Positions 25,484-35,114 of a stretch of DNA of 64,000 nt are shown here, one piece after another (within the stretch, counting starts at the first letter, position 1; each line of letters begins with the position of its first letter). The translations under genes were made by a program, and so were the position numbers. The DNA comes from Rhodospirillales bacterium (lineage in GTDB: Bacteria; Pseudomonadota; Alphaproteobacteria; Micavibrionales; Micavibrionaceae). The stretch spans positions 124,001-188,000 of the forward strand of contig JACKIQ010000003.1 of the NCBI GenBank assembly GCA_020638365.1, written 5' to 3'. The notes below the pieces were generated by a model, which ran no database searches, had not been told where the DNA came from, and saw only the letters and a program-made list of their open reading frames with translations.

Positions 25484-28400
25484 TCAGCCCGGTCTGGAAT
25501 CCGGTTGCTCATGCTGTTCATTAACAGGCAATTCGGGCCTGAAATTTTTAGGCGGTGCCGTTAAAGCATCGTCCCATATCGGTTCTGCTCTGCGGCCGTA
25601 TGCCCGGTCGCCCATGACAGTTGGAATATACGGAATTTGCCCCGCCCGTGCCGCCGATGTTGCCAGACGTTTTGTCGGGTCATCAATTGCCTTTCCATCG
25701 CGGATCATGTCTTCATACATGTCGGTCATGACTAACTCTGGCAGAGCCTGTTTTTCAAGATTGCCTGCTTCGACCAGTTGGGGCCAGCGATTAAGTGTTC
25801 TTTTGCCGAAAAGAATTCTTGTCGAGTTGTCTTTCGGGCGCACTGTCTGAACCAGTTCATCTATGGATTTATTATAAGGTGAGTTGACTTCATCAATGGA
25901 TAACCCGGCTTCGGTCAGGGCGACCAGACGTGCCTGATCCCAAAAAACAGCAGCCTGCAGCGCCTGTTCTTCGGTAATTCTTCCATCCTGATCGTCGTAC
26001 CTGAATATGCCGTTTTCGTCGACATGTACACTTTTTCCGATCTTTATGGCTTCATCAAACGTTACATCCTTCATGCCCAGCTTTTCAAAGCCGTGCGCCA
26101 TATCAGAGCGGACCGCGGGCATTAATGCGCGCAGGAAGAACATCCTGCGCCACCATTGAGAATCGAGGGTGAATTCCTTTACATCCTGCTTGCTCAAAGC
26201 GCTGTCATTGTATTTTTGATGCATGCGAGCCAAGAATTCTCCGCTGGTAAAGTATCCATCGTGGCGGGTTCTGGCCATTGCGATCCAGATGTTACAGCCG
26301 ATCGCCCTTTGTGCGGTCAGTAATTCCGACTTTTTCCCTGAACTTTTGGATTGCGCTCTTGCGCTGCTGTTCGCGGCCCCGGCCATAGAGGGGTTGGAGA
26401 CGATTGTAGCCCAGTTATTCAGGACCTCTCCTTCTCCTTTTGCACTTTTGGCATGGCGGAAAGCGCTGTAGCTCTGCATCATATCGTAGGCTGTTTCCAT
26501 CAGGAACTGGTGGGTTTTAGCGCTGTATTTTCCGCGTGGGGGAATGAAGGTTCCATGGTGAACCAGCCCCTGCAACTCCATTCTTCGTCCCAGCATTTCG
26601 CCGATCTTGTTGCACAGATCGTCGCTGATCTGTTCGGCCGTGGAGCTGTTGATCCGAATTGCCCGGCCCTGTTCCGTGTTGGAAAAGAAGCTGGCCATCT
26701 GCATCAGGACCCTGTCCTGCGGATCTTTAGGATCAAGAGGCTTGCCTCTTATTTCCGCATATTCACGCAGAATCTGCGCTACATAGCGGGTATAGACCAT
26801 GTCATCGCCGCCGCCGCGTTCCAAAGACAAACCGTTACCGCGTTTAATCAGTGTTGCGATACCCAGACCTATGGATTTGGCGGTGGTTTGACGGAAACCT
26901 TCGGTTTCAAGAACGCGAACCAGAAGACCGTATTCCTTGCCGGAGTCACTGCAAGGAACCATCTGGCCGTGAACAAGGTTATGTCCGTACCAGGTTCCGT
27001 GTGTCGAGTCGAGCGCTCTGCGGCTTATGTCTTTTTGCCCGCCGTTCAGGTGGTTAGCCTCCATGTAGTTGGGCATATCCCTGATTGTTTCGTATTCCTC
27101 GTTCAAAGGCGTATTCAAAAGCGTCGTAGCGCCCATTGGTGTGGCCAGCGTTCTCTGGTAAGCGGGGGATAATTCATCAGCTTCGGCCACGATAGCCATT
27201 CCGAACTGGGCGGGATTGAGCGCCATAAGGCTGTAGCGTTCGAAAATTTCATGAGTCTGGACCGTGTATCCGTTATCGTCCGTGTCGAAAGGATTTGCCC
27301 GCAAAAAAGCTGTCCGGCGCTGTTGATCCGTTGTGTTGCTTACAACGAAGTCAATAATCTTTCTTTGCTCGTCGTGGCTAAGCCCGTCTTCCTCTTTTTT
27401 GACCCCTGCGAAAAGAGGTTTGCTTGCAAGCAGTTCAGCCATTTCCTTTGGCAGGTTAAGGGATTGTACGAATTCCTCGTCCTTGAAGACGTTATTCATC
27501 GTCTGTTTAAGCATTACACCGTTATGGCGGCTTTCTATGATGGCTCCGGACAGACCATACTGGCGCATCAGGAAGTCCGACTCCGCCATTATTTCACTCG
27601 CTTCCTCGTTCTCGATCGTTTGCGAGAGAAACCTGAAATATTTTCCTAATTCCCTTTCGAAACCCTGACGCGTTTCCATGTTGATCTTGCCGACCTTGAT
27701 TCCGTTAAAGAGGTTGGCAAATTCCTGCTTTATGACATCGTAGTCTGCGGTCTCTTTAAGGCTTTTGTTCCCTTCTTCATCGGCCGTTACAAAGCGCCTT
27801 TCCAGAAGGTCAATACGGTCTTTAAGCTGTTCCAAGGCTTGCCGCGCGAATGTAAAGGGTTCCACGGCTCTCTGGAATGTTCCCCTTATGGATGTTTCCG
27901 AGTCTTCTGCTATTAATTTCGATGCCTGATCAATGTCGTCCAGATGGTCTTCAACCGCCCCACGCGTTAAAGCGAGCATGCCGTACAGAAGAGCCCAGCG
28001 ATCCGCGTTTGCCTTTCCATCGGCATCGCCGCCGGCGTGCCAGACGCGCAGTCCTGTGCTGATTGACGATTCGGTGCGTTTAAGGTCGGGGGAAATAATA
28101 TATCCGTCAAAGGCTTTTCCTACGGCCCTGTTTATCCGGCGGAACATCTGCCTTTGTCCAGACCTGTTTATTTTTGCCTGTTCAACCGCAAAATCCGTTT
28201 CTTCGAATGTTGTTGCACGGCGATCGGGTGTTATAGTTCCTGACAGGCTTTCTTCTATTGCCTGCCTGAGGATTTCTTCGCGTTTTTCTTTTGGAACGTC
28301 GGCTATGGAAACCAGCTTTCTAAAGCTGTCGATCCCTTTTTTATTCAAATGCTCTGTGGGGTGCGGGGTGAGAGCTTTCCATATCCGGACATCAGCGAAA

Positions 28401-28780
28401 AAATTTTCGAGATCCTGCGCCGTGTAGCCGGATTGACGCGCCAAGTGAAGCATTTCTTCAATATTATAAGCGTTATAACCTCCGTTGTCCGGTTTGTTTC
28501 GTTCCGCGATAATATAGGAAACCGAGTTTAAAAGGTGGTCAACCAGACGCAGGTGTGAATAGGCATTCCGCTCTTCCTGAGACATGGATGCAAATTCGGT
28601 GCGGAATGTCTCCTCGGCATCCGAAGTGTTCAGGATGGTCTGTGTCTTGTTGTACAGGTCGACGGCTTTTTCTGGAAGTTCACCGGATTCACGCTTGGAC
28701 GCAATCTGTTGCGCCAAGGATTCCCTTGCGATCCTGTAGATGACATCACTGTCCGTGTTGGATAAATCACGCTGTTGCAT
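25484..28780 (-). CDS. Divergent phosphoenolpyruvate-carboxylase-like protein
   Basis: The 1098-residue protein is longer than PEP carboxylase (about 900) but keeps its landmarks in order. LTPHPTEH (HPTE at residues 140-143; E. coli has catalytic His138 in TAHPTE) comes first, then VWHAGGDADGKAN (compare WMGGDRDGNP). Later come PCSDSGKEYG (compare GYSDSxKDAG), RGNGLSLERGGGDD (compare the GRGG loop), and a C-terminal region with IAMARTRHDG. Several catalytic positions are altered (Asp/Ala for Arg in GGDRDG), so activity is uncertain. I use ATG 28780 with GGTGGG before it. It is monocistronic and faces a T-rich gap. Confidence 0.65.
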   Translation of the reverse strand: MQQRDLSNTDSDVIYRIARESLAQQIASKRESGELPEKAVDLYNKTQTILNTSDAEETFRTEFASMSQEERNAYSHLRLVDHLLNSVSYIIAERNKPDNGGYNAYNIEEMLHLARQSGYTAQDLENFFADVRIWKALTPHPTEHLNKKGIDSFRKLVSIADVPKEKREEILRQAIEESLSGTITPDRRATTFEETDFAVEQAKINRSGQRQMFRRINRAVGKAFDGYIISPDLKRTESSISTGLRVWHAGGDADGKANADRWALLYGMLALTRGAVEDHLDDIDQASKLIAEDSETSIRGTFQRAVEPFTFARQALEQLKDRIDLLERRFVTADEEGNKSLKETADYDVIKQEFANLFNGIKVGKINMETRQGFERELGKYFRFLSQTIENEEASEIMAESDFLMRQYGLSGAIIESRHNGVMLKQTMNNVFKDEEFVQSLNLPKEMAELLASKPLFAGVKKEEDGLSHDEQRKIIDFVVSNTTDQQRRTAFLRANPFDTDDNGYTVQTHEIFERYSLMALNPAQFGMAIVAEADELSPAYQRTLATPMGATTLLNTPLNEEYETIRDMPNYMEANHLNGGQKDISRRALDSTHGTWYGHNLVHGQMVPCSDSGKEYGLLVRVLETEGFRQTTAKSIGLGIATLIKRGNGLSLERGGGDDMVYTRYVAQILREYAEIRGKPLDPKDPQDRVLMQMASFFSNTEQGRAIRINSSTAEQISDDLCNKIGEMLGRRMELQGLVHHGTFIPPRGKYSAKTHQFLMETAYDMMQSYSAFRHAKSAKGEGEVLNNWATIVSNPSMAGAANSSARAQSKSSGKKSELLTAQRAIGCNIWIAMARTRHDGYFTSGEFLARMHQKYNDSALSKQDVKEFTLDSQWWRRMFFLRALMPAVRSDMAHGFEKLGMKDVTFDEAIKIGKSVHVDENGIFRYDDQDGRITEEQALQAAVFWDQARLVALTEAGLSIDEVNSPYNKSIDELVQTVRPKDNSTRILFGKRTLNRWPQLVEAGNLEKQALPELVMTDMYEDMIRDGKAIDDPTKRLATSAARAGQIPYIPTVMGDRAYGRRAEPIWDDALTAPPKNFRPELPVNEQHEQPDSRPG

Positions 28781-28838
28781 CACACCCACCAAAAAAGATA
28801 ATGCAGCGCTTTATATATTAGCGCTTTAACTAAAATTT

Positions 28839-28867
28839 CCCTTCATTTTGTCGAAGGGGTTTTTTTT
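28839..28867 (+). terminator. Terminator-like hairpin upstream of the PEPC-like gene
   Basis: CCCTTC at 28839-28844 pairs with GAAGGG at 28853-28858, followed by eight T residues. It is oriented to stop plus-strand transcription, yet no plus-strand gene precedes it. It may end an antisense or short upstream transcript. Confidence 0.5.
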
Positions 28868-29802
28868 CGGTTTCATCTTAACTTTTTGTCTTTAAAAATG
28901 CAATGAATATGAAAAGGAATTCGTTATGGTTTTTGTTCTTTCCCTAAGCCTTTGCAGAAATACATAAATAGCGTGTCTGTCTTGCGGCTTGGTTTGAACC
29001 CTCTCTGTTTGCAGATTATATTCCTAAAAATATGTATGACCTTGTTTTGCCGCTGAGCAAAGCGGAGTGATTTATCCTTATTTTATTCCAATTGCTACAA
29101 TTAAAAGTAGATTTTTAGTGGCGTTTATTTTTCAGATTTTTTGTTCCGCTTGCTTATGTATGTATTTTTGCGATTTGATTGCATATTTGTGCGTCTTGTT
29201 GTGTCTGTGGTTAACTCTATGAAAAAATTTGTGTAAATCTTTTTTGTGTCTTCAAGTGATGCGTCTTGTGCCGAGGCTTTTTTGAAGATTTTCATTTTGT
29301 TTTATTGCTAATATTGAAACGGACATGCTCCCCATTTTTTGTTAAGACGTTAGGAGGCTATTGTTATTTTTATACTTTATATCAATAAGATCACTAAAAT
29401 TATACTCAAGACGTTTTGTTTCCCTTTTTTAATGCGAGTTGTTTCGTTTGTATTATTTAGTGCCGTTTTTTTTGAATCAGTATCGAAATTAAGCGCGCAG
29501 ATTTTTGCAAAATTTGATTGCTAATAATTTTTCTTGTTATAAACGGGGATAAATTTTTTTGTTTTTTGGCAGATAGCTATGAAGCAAAAGAAGCCATAAT
29601 CTTTATCGCAATCTTAAGTCGTTTTTTAGAGTGTAATGACTTGTGGCGATTGGTGCGCTGTCTCGAAGGGCTTTGAGCGTGAATCGTTATGCGCATGTCA
29701 GAAAAGGTTCGCGTGCGTCCTGGCAAAAGGGATGATCTCCCCTTAGAAGATGTGTATGATTTTAACGAATTAACCCAATTGCCCTTTTTGAAGGTTTTAA
29801 GT
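28868..29802. other. T-rich non-coding gap
   Basis: About 0.9 kb holds no ORF that looks genuine. The sequence is AT-rich with many T tracts on the plus strand. One small hairpin, CCGCT-N6-AGCGG, lies at about 29050-29065. A TGTGGTTAA at 29205-29213 or close by is one mismatch from a DnaA box. An AGGAGG at 29352-29357 is followed by a 23-codon TTG-initiated frame that I do not accept as a gene. The end of the gap overlaps the possible N-terminal extension of the acyltransferase fusion. Confidence 0.5.
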
Positions 29803-32800
29803 ATGGAAAAAAATCAGTTTGATCTCCTTAAAGACCGGAGATTCCTTCCGCTTTTCATAACCCAGTTTCTCGGAGCCTTTAACGATAATATATTCAAGAT
29901 GACCTTATCCGTACTTGTCGGGTACGAGATATGGAGCGTCGGGTCAATTGATCCAAAGGTTCTGGTCTCTTTTGCGGCAGGGCTTTTCATTTTTCCGTTT
30001 CTGGTTTTTGCGCCTTTGGCAGGAGATCTGGCCGATAAATACAATAAAGACACCGTTATACGATGGACGAAGCTTGCCGAGATCGTTATCGCAATTCTTG
30101 GAGGGGTTTGTCTTGTCAACGGCGGTATAAGCGGGCCTTCGGTTTATCTGGGGCTGTTCGTTCTTTTAGCGTTCGGGGCGCAGTCCGCTTTTTTCAGCCC
30201 GAGTAAATATTCCATATTGCCGCAGCATCTTAAAGAGGATGAATTGATCGGCGGGAATGCGCTCCTGAATACCGGGACATTTATTGCCATACTGACAGGA
30301 ACAATTTTCGGCGGCGTTCTGGCGATTATGCCGATGGGGTTGATTATCGTAGCCGTTATCATGGTTGGCTGTGCTGTCTCCGGCTATGTAGCGAGCCGTT
30401 ATATTCCTGTCGGAAAGGCGAATGCGCCGGGAATAAAACTTAATTACAACTTACCGGCAGAGGCTTTTCGTATCATCAGATATGCCTCGCAGCAGCCTAA
30501 AGGCGTTTTCCTTGCCATTCTCGGCGCTTCCTGGTTCTTTTTTGTCGGCGGGACGATGTTGGCGCAGTTTCCGAATTTTACCAAGAATACGCTCGGGGTT
30601 GATCAACTGGCACTTGTTTTCTTCATGACGGTGTTTTCTGTGGGGATCGGGATCGGCGGTCTGGCGAATAACCGGCTTTTACGTTCGCGCATCGAGGCGA
30701 CATATGTGCCGGTGGCCGCGCTGGGCATCGCCTTATTCTCACTGGATCTTTATTTTGCCAGCCTGTCTTATTCCGGTCCGACATTCGATGCTGGGGGAAA
30801 GCCCGTTTATGCTTCCTTGTTGTCGTTTCTGCCAAGTTTTTCCGGGATACGCGTAACGTTCGATATTTTTATGATTTCGGTGATGGGCGGATTGTACGTT
30901 ATTCCGCTTGCCGCGATCGTTCAGCATTTTACGCCCGACGATCATAAAGCCCGAGTTCTGGCGGCGAGCGGGCTGATTGATTCTCTGTTTATCCTGCTTT
31001 CTTCTTTGGTCGCTATTGCGGTTCTGGGGCTGGGTTTCGAAGTCCAGACCCTGTTCCTGCTGATCGCGCTGGCCGGGTTGGGTGTTGCGGTGTATGTGTG
31101 CATGTTGCTGCCGGATTACCTGTTCAAGACCCTTTTGCAGGGACTCTTTAAGCTTTTATACAAAGTTGAAGTTCACGGCCTTGAAAATTATGAAAAGGCT
31201 GGGCCTCGCGCCCTGATCGTCGGGAACCATGTCTCGTTGCTTGATCCGCCGCTGCTGGCGGCTTTCCTTCCGGGGCGGCCCATGTTTGCTGTTAACAGTT
31301 TCGTCGCTGAATGGTTCTGGGTTAAGCCCTTTCTCAAACTGGTGGATGCGTTTCCGCTGGATCCGACAAACCCGTTTTCGATCAAATCCCTAATCAAGGA
31401 AGTCGAAAAGGACAAACATTGCGTGATTTTTCCCGAAGGAAGGCTGACGGAAACGGGCGCACTCATGAAGGTTTATGAAGGGCCGGGCATGATTGCCGAC
31501 AAATCGGAGGCCGTTGTTATCCCGGTTCGGCTGGACGGCGTTCAGCATACGCCGTTCGCGCGTCTTAAGGGCAAGGTTCCGCTGCGTAATTTCCCCAAAA
31601 TCACGATTACTATCCTTGAGCCTCGTACGTTCCGGATCCCAGATGAATACAAGGGGCGTGCGCGGAGGCGGGCAGCTTCTCGCCAGCTCTATAATCTTAT
31701 GGAAGAGATGATGTTTCTAACGCAGGACAGGGAGCAAACCCTTTATCAGGCTCTCATGAAAGCGCGGCATGTGAATGGCGATAACGAGATCATTATGGAG
31801 GATATCGAGCGCAAGCCGGTGACTTTTAAAAAACTGGTGCGCGGTTCTGTCGTGCTGGGTCGAAAATTTACTTCTTTTAGCGAGAAGGGGGAGAATGTCG
31901 GGTTTCTGATGCCCAACAGTTGCGGGGCGATTCTGGCATTTTTCGGGTTACAGGCGTTCGGGCGGGTGCCGGCCATGCTGAATTTTTCGGCTGGGGCGCA
32001 GTCTATTCTTGCGGCGTGTCATTCCGCGCAGATCAAAACCGTGATCAGTTCGCGGCGGTTTATCGAGTTCGGGCGGCTGTCAAAACTGGTCGAGGAAATG
32101 GAAACGCAGGTGACGTTCGTTTACCTAGAGGATCTTCGCGAAAAAATCGGTATTCTTGATAAAATTCGCGGTCTTTATTCTCCTATTACGGCAGAATATA
32201 CGCATAAAAGGCAGGGAATCATGCCAAACGATCCCGCAGTGATCCTTTTTACCTCCGGTTCGGAGGGGTTGCCGAAGGGAGTCGTGCTTTCCCACTCCAA
32301 TATCATGGCGAATATCGTACAGTTGACCAGCCGGGTCGATTTCAACCGTCAGGATATTGTTTTTAACTGTTTGCCGATTTTCCATTCCTTCGGTTTGACC
32401 GCCGGAACCTTGCTGCCTATTCTTTGCGGTATCCGTACGTTTTTCTACCCTAGCCCTCTGCACTACAGAATCGTGCCGGAGATGGTTTATTCCACCAATG
32501 CCAGCATCATGTTCGGGACGGATACGTTCCTTAACGGTTATGCGCGTATGGCCGATCCTTACGATTTTTACCGAATGCGCTATATTTTCGCCGGGGCGGA
32601 GAAGGTTAAGGACGAAACCAAGAAGCTTTACATGGAGCGGTTCGGGGTGCGGGTGCTCGAAGGGTACGGAGCGACGGAAACTTCTCCCGCGCTGACTTTG
32701 AACGCGCCGATGCATCTTAAGGCGGGAACGGTCGGGCGGCTGTTGCCGGGGATCGAATACCGGCTGGAGGATGTGCCGGGAGTCGAGCAGGGCGGGCGGC

Positions 32801-33267
32801 TGTACGTGCGTGGGCCGAACGTGATGTTGGGTTATTATCTGCATGACAAACCCGGTGTGATCCAGCCACCGGAAGAAGGCTGGCACGATACGGGCGATAT
32901 CGTGGACGTGGATGCGCAGGGATTCGTGACGATTCTGGGCCGCGCGAAGAGGTTTGCGAAGATCGCGGGGGAGATGGTTTCGCTGACCAGCGTGGAGACG
33001 CTGGTTTCGAAGGTCTACCCGGATTTCGCTCATGCCGTCGTGGCCGTTCCCGATGCGCGGAAGGGGGAGCAGCTTGTGCTGGCGACGACCTGCCCGGATG
33101 TGAAGCGCGAGGCGCTGTCCAAATATGCGGGGGAGAACGGGATTTCCGAGCTGGCGGTGCCGAAAACGATTTTGCACATGGATAAATTGCCTGTTCTCGG
33201 AAGCGGGAAGACGGATTACGCGGCGCTTAAGGCGCTCGTGGAGGAACGGTTGGCGAAGGCGGCCTAA
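29803..33267 (+). CDS. aas: LplT-PlsC-Aas fusion: lysophospholipid transporter/acyltransferase/acyl-ACP synthetase
   Basis: Three activities are joined in one 1154-residue polypeptide. Residues 1-440 are an MFS lysophospholipid flippase (LplT type, FLPLFITQFLGAFNDN start). About 450-640 is a PlsC acyltransferase (NHVSLLDPP with NHx4D, and FPEGRLTETG). About 690-1150 is an AMP-forming acyl-ACP/CoA ligase (LFTSGSEGLPKGVVLSH, YGATETSP, HDTGDIV). Together they re-acylate lysophospholipids at the inner membrane. I start at ATG 29803, with GAAGG eight bases before it and the usual family N-terminus; the frame is open to ATG 29689, which would add 38 unconserved residues. Confidence 0.92.
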   Translation: MEKNQFDLLKDRRFLPLFITQFLGAFNDNIFKMTLSVLVGYEIWSVGSIDPKVLVSFAAGLFIFPFLVFAPLAGDLADKYNKDTVIRWTKLAEIVIAILGGVCLVNGGISGPSVYLGLFVLLAFGAQSAFFSPSKYSILPQHLKEDELIGGNALLNTGTFIAILTGTIFGGVLAIMPMGLIIVAVIMVGCAVSGYVASRYIPVGKANAPGIKLNYNLPAEAFRIIRYASQQPKGVFLAILGASWFFFVGGTMLAQFPNFTKNTLGVDQLALVFFMTVFSVGIGIGGLANNRLLRSRIEATYVPVAALGIALFSLDLYFASLSYSGPTFDAGGKPVYASLLSFLPSFSGIRVTFDIFMISVMGGLYVIPLAAIVQHFTPDDHKARVLAASGLIDSLFILLSSLVAIAVLGLGFEVQTLFLLIALAGLGVAVYVCMLLPDYLFKTLLQGLFKLLYKVEVHGLENYEKAGPRALIVGNHVSLLDPPLLAAFLPGRPMFAVNSFVAEWFWVKPFLKLVDAFPLDPTNPFSIKSLIKEVEKDKHCVIFPEGRLTETGALMKVYEGPGMIADKSEAVVIPVRLDGVQHTPFARLKGKVPLRNFPKITITILEPRTFRIPDEYKGRARRRAASRQLYNLMEEMMFLTQDREQTLYQALMKARHVNGDNEIIMEDIERKPVTFKKLVRGSVVLGRKFTSFSEKGENVGFLMPNSCGAILAFFGLQAFGRVPAMLNFSAGAQSILAACHSAQIKTVISSRRFIEFGRLSKLVEEMETQVTFVYLEDLREKIGILDKIRGLYSPITAEYTHKRQGIMPNDPAVILFTSGSEGLPKGVVLSHSNIMANIVQLTSRVDFNRQDIVFNCLPIFHSFGLTAGTLLPILCGIRTFFYPSPLHYRIVPEMVYSTNASIMFGTDTFLNGYARMADPYDFYRMRYIFAGAEKVKDETKKLYMERFGVRVLEGYGATETSPALTLNAPMHLKAGTVGRLLPGIEYRLEDVPGVEQGGRLYVRGPNVMLGYYLHDKPGVIQPPEEGWHDTGDIVDVDAQGFVTILGRAKRFAKIAGEMVSLTSVETLVSKVYPDFAHAVVAVPDARKGEQLVLATTCPDVKREALSKYAGENGISELAVPKTILHMDKLPVLGSGKTDYAALKALVEERLAKAA

Positions 33268-33286
33268 TTTTTTAAGAAGATAGATT

Positions 33287-33868
33287 ATGCAAAAGCCGCC
33301 TTTCCCTTCCTACCGCGAAGCCTTCCGGTTCTGGCTGAAGCTCGGGTTCATCAGTTTCGGTGGACCGGCGGGGCAGATCGCGATCATGCATCAGGAGCTC
33401 GTCGAAAAGCGCCGCTGGATTTCCGAGCGGCGGTTTTTGCATTATCACTGGTTGGTGCCCGGCCAGATGATCGACGGGCCGGCGCTGGGGGAGACAACGC
33501 CGGGGCCGCTCATCATGGTGGTGGCGTTTATCGGTTTCGTGGGCGGCTACGGGACAGCACCCTTTGGGCCTGAGATGGCCGCTCTTGGCGGGGTAGCTGC
33601 GGCGGCGGTCGTGACGTGGTTTACGTTCCTGCCGTCTTTCCTGTTTATTCTGGGCGGGGCGCCGGTCGTGGAAGCCACGCACGGGAATATGAAATTTACC
33701 GCGCCCCTGACCGGGATTACGGCGGCGGTCGTTGGGGTTATCTTCAATCTGGCGCTGTTTTTTGCCTATCATGTGCTTTGGCCGCAGGGGTTTGGGGGGA
33801 CTTTTGATATTTTTTCGGCGGTTCTAAGCGTGCTGGCCATTGTCGCGCTTTTGATTTTCAAGCGGTAG
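33287..33868 (+). pseudogene. chrA: ChrA-type chromate transporter with internal deletion
   Basis: ChrA proteins have two homologous halves of about 200 residues. Here residues 1-46 (FWLKLGFISFGGPAGQIAIMHQELVEKRRWISERRFL) match the start of the N-terminal half. From HYHWLVPGQMIDGPALGETTPGPLIMV onward the sequence matches the C-terminal half. About 200 residues between the two points are missing without a frameshift, leaving a 193-residue protein. The result is probably non-functional or a single-domain derivative; short ChrA proteins do exist but keep a complete half. It follows the acyltransferase fusion by 19 bases and may be co-transcribed. Confidence 0.72.
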
Positions 33869-33992
33869 GTTTTAGAGGTAATAGGCGTCAGCGCCCTGAT
33901 CGGATTGGTTTTTTCCATGGTTGTAACTTTATAATTGCGTGCGCGAATATCTTTTAAGACTGTCGTTACGTAATTTATGGTATCTTTTGGTT

Positions 33993-34361
33993 ATGAAGCG
34001 GTTTTTTCTCGGTCTTCTTGTTTTTGCCTTTGTTTTCAACGCGGTGAGTCTTTCCGCGTACGCGTCTTATTGCCCGTTGGAAACCGGTATGGCAAAGGTC
34101 AAGGCGGAATCGGTGATGCCGTGTCATCAGAACGCTGAACAGGCTTCAAAATCCCCTGAGAAGCCGGCCAAGCCCGGACATTGCAAGGGTATCTGTTTTT
34201 GCCAGCACGCTTCGTTCGGGCAGAATATCATGCCTGTACGTTTTTCTGAGCCGCTGGCCGGGCTGATTTTAGATAAGAGCCTGATTGTGCCTAGCGGCGA
34301 GCAGGCTTTTACTTCCGTTTCTTCGTTTCCCCTGGAGCGACCTCCGAAACACATTTCCTGA
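33993..34361 (+). CDS. Small exported Cys/His-rich protein of metal locus
   Basis: From ATG 33993 the 122-residue product has a signal peptide ending SAYAS. The mature part has CPLETG, MPCHQ, HCKGICFCQHAS and a final PPKH segment. Cys/His clusters of this kind occur in DUF2946-like proteins near copper or mercury genes, so metal binding is plausible but not shown. An upstream ATG at 33939 is in frame, but the extension would bury the signal peptide. It is the first gene of a run leading to MerP- and MerT-like genes. Confidence 0.6.
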   Translation: MKRFFLGLLVFAFVFNAVSLSAYASYCPLETGMAKVKAESVMPCHQNAEQASKSPEKPAKPGHCKGICFCQHASFGQNIMPVRFSEPLAGLILDKSLIVPSGEQAFTSVSSFPLERPPKHIS

Positions 34362-34434
34362 AATCTTTTAACCGCCGCAGGGTTTTATGCGTACGCGCAT
34401 TTGCGGCTGATTTAATTCACTCAGGAGATTTGTT

Positions 34435-35082
34435 ATGTCAAAATTTTTGCGATTGTTTATGTTTGCAGGGTGTGTGCTTGCTGCACAGCCTGTGGAAGCC
34501 CGACCCGTGTCTTATCCCGGCGGGACGACTATTATTACCGAAAATAATGGCGATATGAATTCGCTGCTTGTTCATTATACTTTTGACGGCAAGACCGCGC
34601 TTGGGATCAAAGGCGAGTACTGGCGAGACATGGCGTTCGGTTTTACCGGACTCCAGCTCAATTATCTTGCCAAGCGCTGGAACAACGCTGACTCGCAAGC
34701 CAATCTTTATCTCAAAGGTGGTGTTGGTGGTGCGTACAGCGATTATGGTGCTTTCGATCACGAGGTCGAGCCGGCGGGTTTTGCCGGCGTGGCCGCGGAC
34801 TGGGAGGACCGGCGGTTCTTTGTATCCTATGAAAACCGCTATACCGAGGCGGGAGACATCGCTGACTTTTATATGCAGTCGGCCCGTGTCGGGGTTGCGC
34901 CTTACATCGGGGAGTATGGCGATCTGCATACGTGGCTGATGGTACAGGTCGATCATAAACCCGAGGCCGAAGATCACGTTACTGTTACGCCCTTGGTGCG
35001 GTTTTTCAAGGACGTACATCTTGTCGAAGCCGGGATGAACAATCACGGCGAACTGCTTTTTAACTGGATTATCCGATACTAA
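34435..35082 (+). CDS. Exported beta-rich protein, probable outer-membrane barrel
   Basis: The 215-residue product has a signal peptide ending PVEAR and no further membrane helix. The mature part is rich in alternating aromatic and polar strands (LLVHYTFDGKTALGIKGEYW, LQLNYLAKRW, LYLKGGVGGAYS, FVSYENRYTEAG). It ends in FNWIIRY, a terminal aromatic as in outer-membrane barrels. No family is recognised. An AGGAG site lies before the ATG. Its place between a Cys/His-rich exported protein and MerP/MerT-like genes suggests a role in metal passage, by context only. Confidence 0.62.
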   Translation: MSKFLRLFMFAGCVLAAQPVEARPVSYPGGTTIITENNGDMNSLLVHYTFDGKTALGIKGEYWRDMAFGFTGLQLNYLAKRWNNADSQANLYLKGGVGGAYSDYGAFDHEVEPAGFAGVAADWEDRRFFVSYENRYTEAGDIADFYMQSARVGVAPYIGEYGDLHTWLMVQVDHKPEAEDHVTVTPLVRFFKDVHLVEAGMNNHGELLFNWIIRY

Positions 35083-35114
35083 CCAAAATCATGATTTTAA
35101 AAAGGAGACTTATA

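Noticed and set aside
29361..29432. 23-codon TTG-initiated frame behind an AGGAGG in the T-rich gap
   Set aside because: Only three bases separate the AGGAGG from the TTG, and the hydrophobic residues follow from T-rich DNA. Not convincing as a gene.
29689..29802. 38-residue N-terminal extension of the acyltransferase fusion
   Set aside because: The family N-terminus and a well-placed ribosome site favour ATG 29803; the extension may still be real.
32125..33177. 350-residue minus-strand frame
   Set aside because: It lies opposite the acyl-ligase part of the fusion protein, and its Arg/His-rich composition is typical of an antisense frame.
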